From: Rahnella inusitata
GTDB lineage: Bacteria; Pseudomonadota; Gammaproteobacteria; Enterobacterales; Enterobacteriaceae
Reading direction: 5' to 3'
NCBI RefSeq assembly: GCF_003263515.1
Contig: NZ_JYDE01000015.1
Span: forward strand, 62,001 to 126,000
DNA length: 64,000 bases
Below are positions 52,714 to 61,115 of this stretch, piece by piece; within the stretch, counting starts at the first letter, position 1; each line of letters starts with the position of its first letter. The position numbers and the translations under genes were made by a program. Under the pieces are notes generated by a model. It saw only the letters and a list, made by a program, of their open reading frames with translations, was not told the origin of the DNA and made no database searches.

Positions 52714-53748
52714 ATGAGAGTTTTGGTTACCGGCGCCAGCAGCGGTCTTGGGCGTAACGCGGTTGAGTTTCTGCGAAATAAAGGCATCAGCGTCAGGGCG
52801 ACAGGTCGCAATGCCGCGATGGGCTCACTTTTGCAGAAAATCGGTGCGGAGTTTATTCACGCCGATCTCACCACGCTGGTCTCATCGCAGGCCAAAGCCC
52901 TGCTCGCGGATATCGACACCGTCTGGCATTGTTCGGGGCTGATGTCGCCGTGGGGCAGTGAAAAGGAATTTGAACTGGCTAACGTGCGCGCCACGCGGCG
53001 TCTGGGGGAATGGTCGGCGGCCTACGGCGTCGAAAACTTCGTCCATATTTCGTCACCGGCGATCTACTTCGATTTCCATCATCACCGCGATATTCAGGAA
53101 GACTTCCGCCCTCACCGCTTTGCGAACTCCTTTGCCCGCAGTAAGGCTGCCGGTGAACAGGTGATCCACACTCTGGCGATGTCCAATCCGCAAACCCACT
53201 TCACCATTTTGCGCCCGCAGGGGATTTTCGGCCCGCACGACAATGTGCTGCTGCCGCGCCTGCTGCAAATGCTGAAATACGGCGGCACGCTGATGCTGCC
53301 GCGCGGCGGTGAAGCGCTGGTGGACATGACCTACGTCGAGAACGCCGTCCACGCCATGTGGCTGGCGACGCAGACTGACACCACCGAGTCAGGCCGCGCC
53401 TTCAATATCACCAATCAGCAACCACGACCGCTGCGTACCATGGTGCAGCAGTTGATGGAACAACTGGATATCAAATACCGCATCCGCTCGGTGCCTTATC
53501 CGGTGCTGGATGTGATGGCGCGCGGGATGGAGCGGATGAGTAAAAGCTCGCACAAAGAGCCGGTGCTGACCCACTACAGCGTGGCGAAGCTGAATTTCGA
53601 CCTCACGCTCGATACACAGCGCGCGCAGAAAGAACTGGGCTATCTGCCGGTGATTTCGCTCGATCAGGGGATTATCCGCACCGCCGACTGGCTGCGCGAT
53701 CACGGTAAACTTCAGGGTTTACACGGCATCGGCCCGAAACGCGACTGA
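52714..53748 (+). CDS. ybjS: NAD-dependent epimerase/dehydratase family protein YbjS
   Basis: This 344-residue extended SDR matches E. coli YbjS. The nucleotide-binding motif is [15 protein letters not shown] (residues 6-20), and the active-site Tyr-x-x-x-Lys is degenerate: [14 protein letters not shown] is followed by [14 protein letters not shown]. The frame is open far upstream (to 52501, overlapping the ybjT end), but homology fixes the start at ATG 52714 ([11 protein letters not shown]). Its substrate is unknown; the paired ybjT-ybjS arrangement is as in E. coli. The 154 bases before it hold no recognisable element. Confidence 0.9.
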   Translation: MRVLVTGASSGLGRNAVEFLRNKGISVRATGRNAAMGSLLQKIGAEFIHADLTTLVSSQAKALLADIDTVWHCSGLMSPWGSEKEFELANVRATRRLGEWSAAYGVENFVHISSPAIYFDFHHHRDIQEDFRPHRFANSFARSKAAGEQVIHTLAMSNPQTHFTILRPQGIFGPHDNVLLPRLLQMLKYGGTLMLPRGGEALVDMTYVENAVHAMWLATQTDTTESGRAFNITNQQPRPLRTMVQQLMEQLDIKYRIRSVPYPVLDVMARGMERMSKSSHKEPVLTHYSVAKLNFDLTLDTQRAQKELGYLPVISLDQGIIRTADWLRDHGKLQGLHGIGPKRD

Positions 53749-53766
53749 CCGCGACGGCCAGCCGGT

Positions 53767-54615
53767 TTAACTCTCTCTGTCCGGAAACTGCTGCAACAAC
53801 GCCTGCACAATCGCTTCGGTTTGTGCATCGGCATTCCCGCGGTAATCACTCTGCCTGAAATGCATCTGGAACGCCGCGATCACCCGGCGTTGCTGCTTCT
53901 GCGTCATCCCTTCCGTTACCGTATAACCGTACTGATTCAGCAGAGTCAGAAGCGACGCCTGACTCACCGGCTGTTGCGGGCTGCGCCCTGCCAGATTCGC
54001 CTGAACTCGTGCCGCGTCCGGCCATGCGCCGACGCCGCGTTCTGCCAGTTGCTGCCACGGGAACAACGGCCCCGGATCGTCTTTGCGCTGCGGCGCAACA
54101 TCGCTGTGGCCAATCACGTTACGCGGCTCTATCTGATATCGCGCCACAATCTCTTTGCTGAGATCGGCCAGCAAATCAATCTGGGCAGGCGGGAACGGAT
54201 AGAATTTCTTGCCCAGCAGATACACGCTGTAGCCCTGATTTTCCAGCTCGATACCGACGGACGTGTCGTTCAGATTGGTCCGTCCGCGCCAGCCGCTGGC
54301 CCCCGCGTGCCATGCGCGCATTTCCTCAGGCACCAGTTGCCAGGCCACCGGTTTGCCCTGTTCGAGCGGCGGTTTGGCCGGGATCAGGTAATGCGCACTG
54401 ACGTGCTCATCAGTCAGGGTATTTAATGCATTGTGGAAATCTTCGGCAGTGTAGTGGATCACCAGAAAGCGGATCCGCTGATCCGCACCCTGTGCCTGCC
54501 GGGTGGTTTCCAACCGGAATGGCGCGTTTTCCGCGGGCTGGCTGACGCTCTGACATCCCACCAGCATCAGCAACAACGCCGCACAGAAACCGGCTTTCAG
54601 ACCAGGACATCTCAT
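53767..54615 (-). CDS. amiD: N-acetylmuramoyl-L-alanine amidase AmiD (outer-membrane lipoprotein)
   Basis: This 282-residue protein has a lipoprotein signal with lipobox LVGC (cysteine at about residue 21). The amidase_2 domain carries the zinc ligands [11 protein letters not shown] near 51 and [21 protein letters not shown] near 168, with GIELENQGY in between. A C-terminal peptidoglycan-binding-like domain follows. It cleaves anhydro- and ordinary muropeptides from the outer-membrane side. Its ATG overlaps the ybjQ stop by four bases (ATGA), so the two are translationally coupled. It is convergent with ybjS. Confidence 0.95.
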   Translation of the reverse strand: MRCPGLKAGFCAALLLMLVGCQSVSQPAENAPFRLETTRQAQGADQRIRFLVIHYTAEDFHNALNTLTDEHVSAHYLIPAKPPLEQGKPVAWQLVPEEMRAWHAGASGWRGRTNLNDTSVGIELENQGYSVYLLGKKFYPFPPAQIDLLADLSKEIVARYQIEPRNVIGHSDVAPQRKDDPGPLFPWQQLAERGVGAWPDAARVQANLAGRSPQQPVSQASLLTLLNQYGYTVTEGMTQKQQRRVIAAFQMHFRQSDYRGNADAQTEAIVQALLQQFPDRES

Positions 54616-54938
54616 TTGCGATGCACAATCACTGCGGTACCGGAGATGCTGACCATCAGCATACTGGCGTTTTTGCCAACGGTTTCGTAATCGATATCCA
54701 CGCCCACAACCGCATTGGCACCGCGCTCTTTGGCCTGTTCTTCCAGCTCGCTGAACGCAATTTCACGGGCTTTTCGTAACTCTTTCTCATAAGCGCCCGA
54801 GCGTCCACCCACGATATCGCGCACACCGGCGAAGAAATCGCGGAAAATATTGGCACCTAAAATGGCCTCGCCGGTCACTACGCCGCAGTATTCAGCGATA
54901 ACAAAACCTTCGAGCGTTGGGGTTGTTGTAATTTGCAT
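54612..54938 (-). CDS. ybjQ: UPF0145 family protein YbjQ
   Basis: This 108-residue protein (107 in E. coli) of the YbjQ/UPF0145 family contains [28 protein letters not shown] spread over residues 4-31, and [15 protein letters not shown] near 75. The known fold is a homopentamer with an unknown function. Its stop overlaps the amiD start, as in E. coli, and it is divergent from ybjP. Confidence 0.94.
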   Translation of the reverse strand: MQITTTPTLEGFVIAEYCGVVTGEAILGANIFRDFFAGVRDIVGGRSGAYEKELRKAREIAFSELEEQAKERGANAVVGVDIDYETVGKNASMLMVSISGTAVIVHRK

Positions 54939-55114
54939 GAGTATTCCTTATCAGTTCTCGTCCGGGTTCATAGAAAAGCGCCTGAACAGCATAAAGTATG
55001 CGCAGGCAAAAAACGTATCATTTTCTCTTCGCCATGCATTAAGCCAAATCGCTTTTATACTGTATGGTAAAGAAAGTCATGGTGAAAACGTTCAATCTTT
55101 CAGTAAGGAATACA

Positions 55115-55696
55115 ATGAAAAAGAAAATTCTTGCCGCCGCCCTCCCTTTGGCATTGATGCTCAGTGCCTGTACCACGGTCGAACCTGCGTATAAGGATAT
55201 CGGCAGCCGCACGGCACCGTGCATCGATGGCGGCCCGGACAGCGTTGCCCAGCAGTTTTTTGACTTCCGCATCAAGCAAGGCGGCAGCGGTTTACCGAAC
55301 TCAAGCCAGCTCGCCGCGTATCGCCCTTATCTGAGCACCGGTTTGTATGACGCGTTGTTGAAAGCGCAATCCCAGCCGAAAGTCGATATCGCCGCGTCTC
55401 CTAACGAGAAAGCTGGCGTCGGCTCCGGCGATGGCGACGTATTCTCCAGCCTGTTTGACGGCCCAACGTCTGCGTCTGTCGACAGCGCCTCGACCATTCC
55501 CAACACCGATGCCCGCAACATCCCGCTGCGCATAACCTTTACCCATGACAAAGAGAAAGGCGCATCCACAACCTGGAAAGATGAAGTGCTGATGGTGCGT
55601 GAAGGCAAATGCTGGACCGTCGATGACGTCCGGTATATGGCAGATCTGGATTTCGCCTCCAGCGGCACGTTGCGCCAGGTTTTGGAAAATCAGTAA
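55115..55696 (+). CDS. ybjP: YbjP family lipoprotein
   Basis: This 193-residue lipoprotein has a signal peptide with lipobox MLSAC (cysteine near residue 19). Conserved pieces shared with E. coli YbjP are PAYKDIGSRTAPCIDGGPDSVAQQFFDFRI, spread over 25-54, and ASTIPNTDARNIPLRITF near 128. The C-terminal CWTVDDVRYM...GTLRQVLENQ is also shared. Start ATG 55115 follows TAAGGAA; the earlier in-frame starts at 55064 and 55079 lack this. Recent structures of E. coli YbjP show it bound to TolC on the outer-membrane side; I recall this and cannot check it here. Confidence 0.88.
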   Translation: MKKKILAAALPLALMLSACTTVEPAYKDIGSRTAPCIDGGPDSVAQQFFDFRIKQGGSGLPNSSQLAAYRPYLSTGLYDALLKAQSQPKVDIAASPNEKAGVGSGDGDVFSSLFDGPTSASVDSASTIPNTDARNIPLRITFTHDKEKGASTTWKDEVLMVREGKCWTVDDVRYMADLDFASSGTLRQVLENQ

Positions 55697-55738
55697 CCGG
55701 TTAGTTTCCTGAAAAAACCTTAAAAAAGCGTATGCATA

Positions 55739-55775
55739 ATGTTGGTTGATGATGAATAACGTCATTGACCAACAT
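55739..55775. repeat. 37-bp imperfect inverted repeat between ybjP and artP
   Basis: Arms ATGTTGGTTGATGA (55739-55752) and TCATTGACCAACAT (55762-55775) pair at 12 of 14 positions across a 9-base spacer. No T-run follows on the plus strand. The left part contains ATGAATAA, an ARG-box-like half site. It could be a weak terminator for ybjP or an operator for artP. Confidence 0.55.
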
Positions 55776-55807
55776 CTGCGTCACAGTGATGCAACAATAT
55801 CTTGTGC

Positions 55808-55813
55808 TACACT
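55808..55813 (+). promoter_or_regulatory. Extended -10 promoter of artPIQM
   Basis: TGCTACACT (TGn plus TACACT at 55808-55813) lies about 104 bases before the artP start. The -35 region is poor, as expected for an extended -10 promoter. Confidence 0.45.
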
Positions 55814-55916
55814 TTGGCATTCCTGCGGCGACAGATAATTTTTAAGCCGCGATCGTTGCATAACTATGCTGTGGAAGTTACCATCTGCGGCATCAATGGC
55901 TATTCACTATTTGCGC

Positions 55917-56645
55917 ATGAGTATTCAACTTAATAGCATCAACTGCTTCTACGGCGTGCATCAGGCGCTTTTTGACATCCAGCTCAACTGCCCCGCCGGT
56001 GAAACTCTGGTTTTACTCGGGCCAAGTGGTGCAGGCAAAAGCTCCCTGTTACGTGTTCTGAACCTGCTGGAAATGCCGCGTTCAGGCACATTGCAAATCG
56101 CCGGTAACACCTTCGATTTCACCCGCAAGCCGGATGAAAAAGCGGTTCGCGAACTGCGTCAGAACGTCGGAATGGTCTTCCAGCAATACAATCTGTGGCC
56201 ACACCGCACCGTGCTCGACAACTTACTGGAAGCCCCGATGCGTGTATTGGGTCTGACAAAAGATGTCGCGATGGAGCGTGCCAAAAAATTGCTGACCCGT
56301 CTGCGACTGACCGACTACGCCGATCGTTTCCCTTTGCACCTTTCCGGTGGCCAGCAACAGCGTGTGGCGATTGCCCGTGCCCTGATGATGGAACCTCAGG
56401 TCTTGCTGTTTGATGAACCGACTGCCGCACTGGATCCGGAAATTACTGCCCAGATCGTCAGCATCATCAAAGAACTGGCCGGTACCGGGATCACACAAGT
56501 TATCGTGACCCACGAAGTGGAAGTGGCGCGTAAAACCGCCAGCCGGGTGGTGTACATGGAAAATGGACGCATCGTGGAGCAAGGCGACGCCTCTGTGTTC
56601 AAGCAGCCGCAAACCAAAGAGTTTGCCAGCTACCTGTCCCATTAA
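55917..56645 (+). CDS. artP: Arginine ABC transporter ATP-binding protein ArtP
   Basis: This 242-residue ATPase equals E. coli ArtP in length. Walker A is GPSGAGKSS near 36, signature [15 protein letters not shown] near 139 and Walker [16 protein letters not shown] near 160. It energises ArtQM for uptake of arginine bound to ArtI or ArtJ. Start ATG 55917 ([13 protein letters not shown]) was chosen by homology; the frame opens upstream to 55866. It is the first gene of artPIQM and artI follows after 48 bases. Confidence 0.97.
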   Translation: MSIQLNSINCFYGVHQALFDIQLNCPAGETLVLLGPSGAGKSSLLRVLNLLEMPRSGTLQIAGNTFDFTRKPDEKAVRELRQNVGMVFQQYNLWPHRTVLDNLLEAPMRVLGLTKDVAMERAKKLLTRLRLTDYADRFPLHLSGGQQQRVAIARALMMEPQVLLFDEPTAALDPEITAQIVSIIKELAGTGITQVIVTHEVEVARKTASRVVYMENGRIVEQGDASVFKQPQTKEFASYLSH

Positions 56646-56693
56646 TCTGTTTGTCTATAAAATCATCAATTGATGTTTTCTACGGAGTTAGCG

Positions 56694-57425
56694 ATGAAAA
56701 AATTAGTAATTGCCGCGGTTCTGGCTACCGTCAGTTTGTCAGCCAGCGCTGCTGACACCATCCGTTTCGCGATGGAAGCGTCTTATCCTCCGTTTGAGTT
56801 TGTAGATTCCAAGAATCAGATCCAGGGTTTTGACGTCGACCTGGCCAACGCCATGTGTAAAGAGATGCAGGCCACCTGTACCTTCACTAACCAGGCATTC
56901 GACAGCCTGATCCCAAGCCTGAAATTCCGTCGTTTTGACGCTGTGATTTCCGGTATGGACATCACCCCTGAGCGCGAAAAACAAGTCGCGTTCACCAATG
57001 CGTATTATGACAACTCCGCGCTGTTCATCGCGCACTCCGGCACATTCACCGACGTCGCGTCGCTGAAAGGTAAACGTGTCGGGATGCAAAACGGCACCAC
57101 CCATCAGAAATACCTGATGGATAAGCATCCGGAAATCACCGCTGTGCCTTATGACAGCTATCAGAATGCCGTCCTGGATCTGAAAAATGGTCGTCTGGAT
57201 GCCGTATTTGGTGACACCGCCGTGGTCAACGAATGGCTGAAGCAGAATAAAAACCTTGCCGCCGTGGGTGACAAAATCACCGATCCGACCTACTTCGGTA
57301 CCGGTCTGGGCGTCGCCGTTCGTCAGAACAATACTGAATTGCTGACGAAACTGAATGATGCACTGGCGAAAGTAAAAGCTGACGGCACTTACAAGACGCT
57401 GTATTCAAAATGGTTCCAGCAATAA
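56694..57425 (+). CDS. artI: Arginine ABC transporter periplasmic binding protein ArtI
   Basis: This 243-residue polar amino-acid binding protein has signal peptide MKKLVIAAVLATVSLSASA, cleaved before ADTIRF. The family motif GFDVDLANAMCKEM is near 50 and FDSLIPSLKFRRFDAVISGMDIT at about 70-93. Start ATG 56694 follows ACGGAG. It is a close paralog of ArtJ (artJ in this window), with which it shares more than half its residues. Confidence 0.96.
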   Translation: MKKLVIAAVLATVSLSASAADTIRFAMEASYPPFEFVDSKNQIQGFDVDLANAMCKEMQATCTFTNQAFDSLIPSLKFRRFDAVISGMDITPEREKQVAFTNAYYDNSALFIAHSGTFTDVASLKGKRVGMQNGTTHQKYLMDKHPEITAVPYDSYQNAVLDLKNGRLDAVFGDTAVVNEWLKQNKNLAAVGDKITDPTYFGTGLGVAVRQNNTELLTKLNDALAKVKADGTYKTLYSKWFQQ

Positions 57426-57437
57426 GTTTGCCTATCA

Positions 57438-58154
57438 ATGAATGAATTCCAACCTTTAGCAAGCGCCGCCGGGATGACCGTCGGCCTTGCCGTTTGTGCG
57501 CTGATCCTCGGCCTCGTTCTGGCGATGATTTTCGCTGTCTGGGAATCCGCGCCGTGGAAGCCGCTTAGCTGGCTGGGCACCGCGTGGGTTACCGTGCTGC
57601 GCGGTCTGCCGGAAATTCTGGTGGTCCTGTTCATCTATTTCGGTTCCTCACAACTGCTGATGGTGCTGGCCGATGGCTTTAGCATCAACCTCGGGCTGTT
57701 TGCCATTCCGATCAAGTTGCCTATCGAAAACTTCGAAGTCAGCCCGTTCGTCTGTGGCGTGATTGCCCTGTCCCTGCTCTATTCAGCTTATGCCTCGCAG
57801 ACGCTGCGCGGCGCGCTGAAAGCCGTGCCACAGGGCCAGTGGGAATCCGGTCAGGTGTTAGGGATGAAGAAGGCGGCCATTTTCTTTCGCCTGATCATGC
57901 CGCAAATGTGGCGTCACGCGCTGCCGGGCCTGAGTAATCAGTGGCTGGTGTTGCTTAAAGACACCGCGCTGGTCTCGCTTATCAGCGTGAACGACCTGAT
58001 GTTGCAAACCAAAAGTATCGCGACCCGTACTCAGGAGCCGTTTACCTGGTACGTGATTGCCGCCTGCATTTATCTGCTTGTCACCCTGTTCAGCCAGTTC
58101 GTGATCAAACGAATCGAACTGCGTACCACCCGCTTTGAACGGAGTGCTTCCTGA
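57438..58154 (+). CDS. artQ: Arginine ABC transporter permease ArtQ
   Basis: This 238-residue HisMQ-type permease has five membrane helices. The permease EAA-like loop is seen as [31 protein letters not shown] around 125-155. It pairs with ArtM to form the translocation path. It starts 12 bases after artI, and its stop codon TGA overlaps the ATG of artM. Confidence 0.96.
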   Translation: MNEFQPLASAAGMTVGLAVCALILGLVLAMIFAVWESAPWKPLSWLGTAWVTVLRGLPEILVVLFIYFGSSQLLMVLADGFSINLGLFAIPIKLPIENFEVSPFVCGVIALSLLYSAYASQTLRGALKAVPQGQWESGQVLGMKKAAIFFRLIMPQMWRHALPGLSNQWLVLLKDTALVSLISVNDLMLQTKSIATRTQEPFTWYVIAACIYLLVTLFSQFVIKRIELRTTRFERSAS

Positions 58155-58822
58155 TGTGGGAATATTTACCTGAAGTCCTGAAAGGATTGCACACCAGCCT
58201 GACGCTGACCGTGGTCGCACTGGTGGTTGCACTGGTGCTGGCGATGCTTTTTACCGTGATCCTGACGCTCAAACTGCCGGTCATCAGCCAGATCGTGAAA
58301 GGCTATATCACGCTGTTCACCGGTACACCGCTGCTGGTGCAAATCTTTCTGATTTACTACGGTCCGGGGCAGTTTCCGTCGATCCGGGAAATCCCGTGGT
58401 TATGGGAAGTCCTGTCGCAACCGTGGCTGTGCGCGATGTTTGCGCTGGCGCTGAACAGTGCGGCGTACACCACGCAGCTGTTTACCGGCGCGGTGCGGGC
58501 GATCCCGTCCGGCCAGTGGCAATCATGCGAAGCGCTGGGCATGTCAAAAGCGCAGACGCTGCGTATTCTGCTGCCGTATGCGTTTAAACGTGCGCTGTCC
58601 TCCTATTCCAACGAAGTGGTGCTGGTCTTCAAAAGTACCTCGCTGGCCTACACCATTACTCTGATGGACGTGATGGGTCATAGCCAGCTGATGTATGGCC
58701 GGACCTATGACGTGATGGTGTTTGGTGCCGCCGGTCTGGTGTATCTGTGCGTCAACGGATTGCTGACTTTGATGATGCGCCTGATAGAGCGCCGCGCGCT
58801 GGCGTTCGAACGCCGCAACTGA
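58154..58822 (+). CDS. artM: Arginine ABC transporter permease ArtM
   Basis: At 222 residues it equals E. coli ArtM. Its five helices and EAA loop (GAVRAIPSGQWQSCEALGMSKAQTLRILLPYA, about 112-143) mirror ArtQ. Its first base is the last base of the artQ stop (TGATG overlap), so the two are coupled. A strong terminator follows, ending the artPIQM transcript. Confidence 0.96.
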   Translation: MWEYLPEVLKGLHTSLTLTVVALVVALVLAMLFTVILTLKLPVISQIVKGYITLFTGTPLLVQIFLIYYGPGQFPSIREIPWLWEVLSQPWLCAMFALALNSAAYTTQLFTGAVRAIPSGQWQSCEALGMSKAQTLRILLPYAFKRALSSYSNEVVLVFKSTSLAYTITLMDVMGHSQLMYGRTYDVMVFGAAGLVYLCVNGLLTLMMRLIERRALAFERRN

Positions 58823-58848
58823 TTGCACATTGGCAGACTCCGCACATG

Positions 58849-58875
58849 AAGGGACGAGAAATCGTCCCTTTTTTA
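58849..58875 (+). terminator. Intrinsic terminator after artM
   Basis: A 9-bp perfect stem (AAGGGACGA/TCGTCCCTT) with a GAAA tetraloop is followed by six T residues. Confidence 0.92.
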
Positions 58876-58881
58876 TGTCTG

Positions 58882-58943
58882 TTGGCTGTCGGCTTATTCT
58901 ATTTTATAATTTTTTAATCAAATTTATTGCATACAAATTCATT
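58882..58943 (+). promoter_or_regulatory. artJ promoter overlapped by tandem ARG boxes
   Basis: TTGGCT (58882-58887), a 17-base spacer and a perfect TATAAT (58905-58910) form a strong promoter. Two 18-bp ARG boxes at 58905-58922 (10 of 18 matches to the ArgR consensus) and 58926-58943 (13 of 18) are separated by exactly 3 bp, the canonical spacing for one ArgR hexamer. They cover the -10 and start site, so ArgR with arginine should repress. ArgR control of artJ is established in E. coli. Confidence 0.7.
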
Positions 58944-59056
58944 TAATGGCACTTTGTTTGACAGGTTTCGCTTCCTGCCAGTGACCCGATTACATTAATA
59001 AAATCAGTAAACTGAACCGTGAAGGGAATGTCATTTTTTGAACAGGAATGTATTGC

Positions 59057-59791
59057 ATGAAAAAGCTGATCCTCGCTGCCGTTTTATCTGCCACTGCTTT
59101 TACCGCAACCGCTGCGGACACCATCCGCTTTGGTACCTCTGCGACCTATCCTCCGTTTGAATCGATGGATGCCAACAACCAGATCGTCGGGTTCGATATC
59201 GATCTGGCCAACGCGGTGTGTAAGCAGATGCAGGAAACCTGTACCTTCACCAATCAGCCTTTCGACGGCCTTATCCCGGCACTGAAATTTCGTCGTTTTG
59301 ACGTGATCATCTCCGGCATGGACATCACTGAAGAGCGCAGCAAACAGGTCACTTTCACCCAGCCGTACTATGCCAACACCGCCATGATCATCGGACCGAA
59401 AGGCAAGTTCTCATCAATGGCTGATCTGAAAGGCAAACGTGTGGGTCTGGAAAACGGCACTACACACCAGAAATACCTGATGGAAAAACATCCTGAGATC
59501 ACCACCGTTGGTTACGACAGCTATCAGAATGCGATTCTGGATCTGAAAAGCGGTCGTCTGGATGGCCTGCTGGGCGATACGGCAGTCCTGAATGGCTGGC
59601 TGAAATCCAACCCGAATCTGGGCGAAGTCGGTGAGCTTATCAAAGATCCGCAATACTTCGGTACCGGCGTTGGTATGGCCGTGCGTCCTGAGAATAAAGA
59701 GCTGCTGGCGAAACTGAACGCCGCGCTGGAAGGGATCAAAGCCAACGGTGAATTTAAGAAGATTAATGATAAGTGGTTCCCGATTAACTGA
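59057..59791 (+). CDS. artJ: Arginine ABC transporter periplasmic binding protein ArtJ
   Basis: This 244-residue arginine-specific binding protein has signal peptide MKKLILAAVLSATAFTATA, cleaved before ADTIRF. The binding core GFDIDLANAVCKQM and GLIPALKFRRFDVIISGMDIT parallels ArtI. It is transcribed alone from an ArgR-type promoter and uses the ArtPQM channel. Its stop codon abuts the ERIC-like element (59792-59912), so that element supplies its 3' untranslated region and possibly its terminator. Confidence 0.96.
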   Translation: MKKLILAAVLSATAFTATAADTIRFGTSATYPPFESMDANNQIVGFDIDLANAVCKQMQETCTFTNQPFDGLIPALKFRRFDVIISGMDITEERSKQVTFTQPYYANTAMIIGPKGKFSSMADLKGKRVGLENGTTHQKYLMEKHPEITTVGYDSYQNAILDLKSGRLDGLLGDTAVLNGWLKSNPNLGEVGELIKDPQYFGTGVGMAVRPENKELLAKLNAALEGIKANGEFKKINDKWFPIN

Positions 59792-59912
59792 TCCCCTTCA
59801 TCCTTCACGCCGCCTCAGCACTGGCCGCCCTCCCGACCCCCGGTCACATACATTAATATGTGACCGGGGGTCGCTCAGTTGCCGTCCAGATGCAACTCGA
59901 ATGATTTTGGTG
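59792..59912 (-). repeat. ERIC-like (IRU) intergenic repeat, full length
   Basis: About 121 bases align over their whole length, from memory, with the 127-bp ERIC consensus. Shared pieces include the ends TTCATCCTTCA and TGCAACTCGAAT, GGCCGCCCTC, and CACTCAGTTGCCG seen as CGCTCAGTTGCCG. At its centre is a perfect 17-bp inverted repeat (59834-59850 with 59857-59873, loop CATTAA). The central palindrome is more perfect than in the consensus. It starts directly after the artJ stop. ERIC elements are non-coding, transcribed and mobilised in an unknown way. The orientation shown is arbitrary. Confidence 0.75.
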
Positions 59913-59985
59913 ACGCTTTAAAAAGTCGCTTTTATGCGTGACATCTCTCAAATTTGTAACGCCGTCACACGTATTTCATTAAAAA

Positions 59986-60028
59986 AGTGACATTCGTCAC
60001 ACTTAGTTCATGGAATGACTTCTACACT
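59986..60028 (+). promoter_or_regulatory. CRP site and -10 of the cdd promoter
   Basis: AGTGA-CATTCG-TCACA at 59986-60001 matches 9 of 10 CRP consensus positions. The -10 TACACT at 60023-60028 implies a start at 60035, placing the CRP centre at exactly -41.5 (class II). A weaker upstream site lies around 59955-59969 (ending TCACA). In E. coli cdd is controlled by CRP and CytR between two CRP sites; the same logic is likely here. Confidence 0.7.
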
Positions 60029-60061
60029 GTTAAACCGTAACTACTTCGAGATCGAATGTTT

Positions 60062-60946
60062 ATGCACGCACGTTTTCACACCGCCTTTGCGGCACTCCCT
60101 GAAAATCTGTCCTCCGCCCTTGAGCCTTTTCTGCGACATGATGACTTCCCGGCAATGCTCACTGCGGCAGACGTTGCGCAAGTAAAACAGGCGACCGGAC
60201 TCGATGACGATGCGCTGGCCTTTGCGCTGTTACCTCTTGCAGCCGCCTGCTCCGTTACTCCGATTTCTCATTTTCACGTCGGCGCGATTGCGCGCGGCAC
60301 CTCCGGCAACCTGTATTTCGGTGCCAATATGGAATTCGCCGGTGCGCCAATGCAGCAGACCGTCCACGCTGAACAGTCTGCCGTCACGCACGCCTGGCTG
60401 CGTGGCGAAACCCGGCTGGCTTCCATCACCGTAAACTACACGCCGTGTGGCCACTGCCGTCAGTTCATGAACGAGCTGACCAGCGGCACCGAGCTGGATA
60501 TCCATCTGCCGGATCGCGACGTCGCCACGCTGGGTGATTACCTGCCGCACTCCTTCGGCCCAAAAGATCTGGACATCACGACACTGTTGATGGACAAGGT
60601 CGATCACGGCTATCAGCTCGATAATGCCGATGCCCTGACGTTGCTGGCGCTGGATGCCTGCAATCAAAGTCACGCGCCATACAGCAAGTCTTACAGCGGT
60701 GTCGCGCTGGAAACGCACAGCGGCAAGCAGTTCGCCGGTCGCTATGCCGAAAACGCCGCGTTCAACCCGAGCCTGCCACCGCTTCAGGCGGCACTGATCC
60801 TGCTGAACATGTCCGGGGAAGACTGCCTGAAAGTGCGCCGCGCGGTGCTGGTCGAGAATACCGGCGCGCTGCTCACACAAGATGACGCCACCCGCGCCAC
60901 GCTCAAAGCGATTGGCTGTGAAGAAGTAAAAACGGTGACCTGCTAA
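60062..60946 (+). CDS. cdd: Cytidine deaminase
   Basis: This 294-residue enzyme (E. coli type, homodimeric) deaminates cytidine and deoxycytidine to uridine forms. The catalytic HAEQSA (His and Glu) is near 102 and the zinc cysteines in PCGHCRQF near 129. A C-terminal inactive repeat of the deaminase fold ([20 protein letters not shown]) follows. Start ATG 60062 ([12 protein letters not shown]) matches E. coli; ATG 60056 is in frame and has a slightly better spaced GAG. A UUCG hairpin terminator follows. Confidence 0.96.
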   Translation: MHARFHTAFAALPENLSSALEPFLRHDDFPAMLTAADVAQVKQATGLDDDALAFALLPLAAACSVTPISHFHVGAIARGTSGNLYFGANMEFAGAPMQQTVHAEQSAVTHAWLRGETRLASITVNYTPCGHCRQFMNELTSGTELDIHLPDRDVATLGDYLPHSFGPKDLDITTLLMDKVDHGYQLDNADALTLLALDACNQSHAPYSKSYSGVALETHSGKQFAGRYAENAAFNPSLPPLQAALILLNMSGEDCLKVRRAVLVENTGALLTQDDATRATLKAIGCEEVKTVTC

Positions 60947-60981
60947 ATCACCGCAGTGACGTGATCCAGATAACACTAAAG

Positions 60982-61002
60982 ACTCCGTTCGCGGAGTTTT
61001 TA
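60982..61002 (+). terminator. Intrinsic terminator after cdd
   Basis: A 6-bp ACTCCG/CGGAGT stem closed by a stable TTCG tetraloop is followed by TTTTTA. Confidence 0.85.
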
Positions 61003-61115
61003 GTTACATAACATTGTCATTACATTTGTAATTTGAATTCGTCTTTTCCTCTCTGTTACCCTCATGTCTCTAAAAAATAAAAAACACCATTCTGAGCCCC
61101 CGGAAGAGTAAAATC

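Noticed and set aside
58958-58996. Second artJ promoter with TTGACA at 58958-58963
   Set aside because: The nearest -10-like hexamer (TACATT, 58991-58996) is 27 bases away, too far for a sigma-70 promoter.
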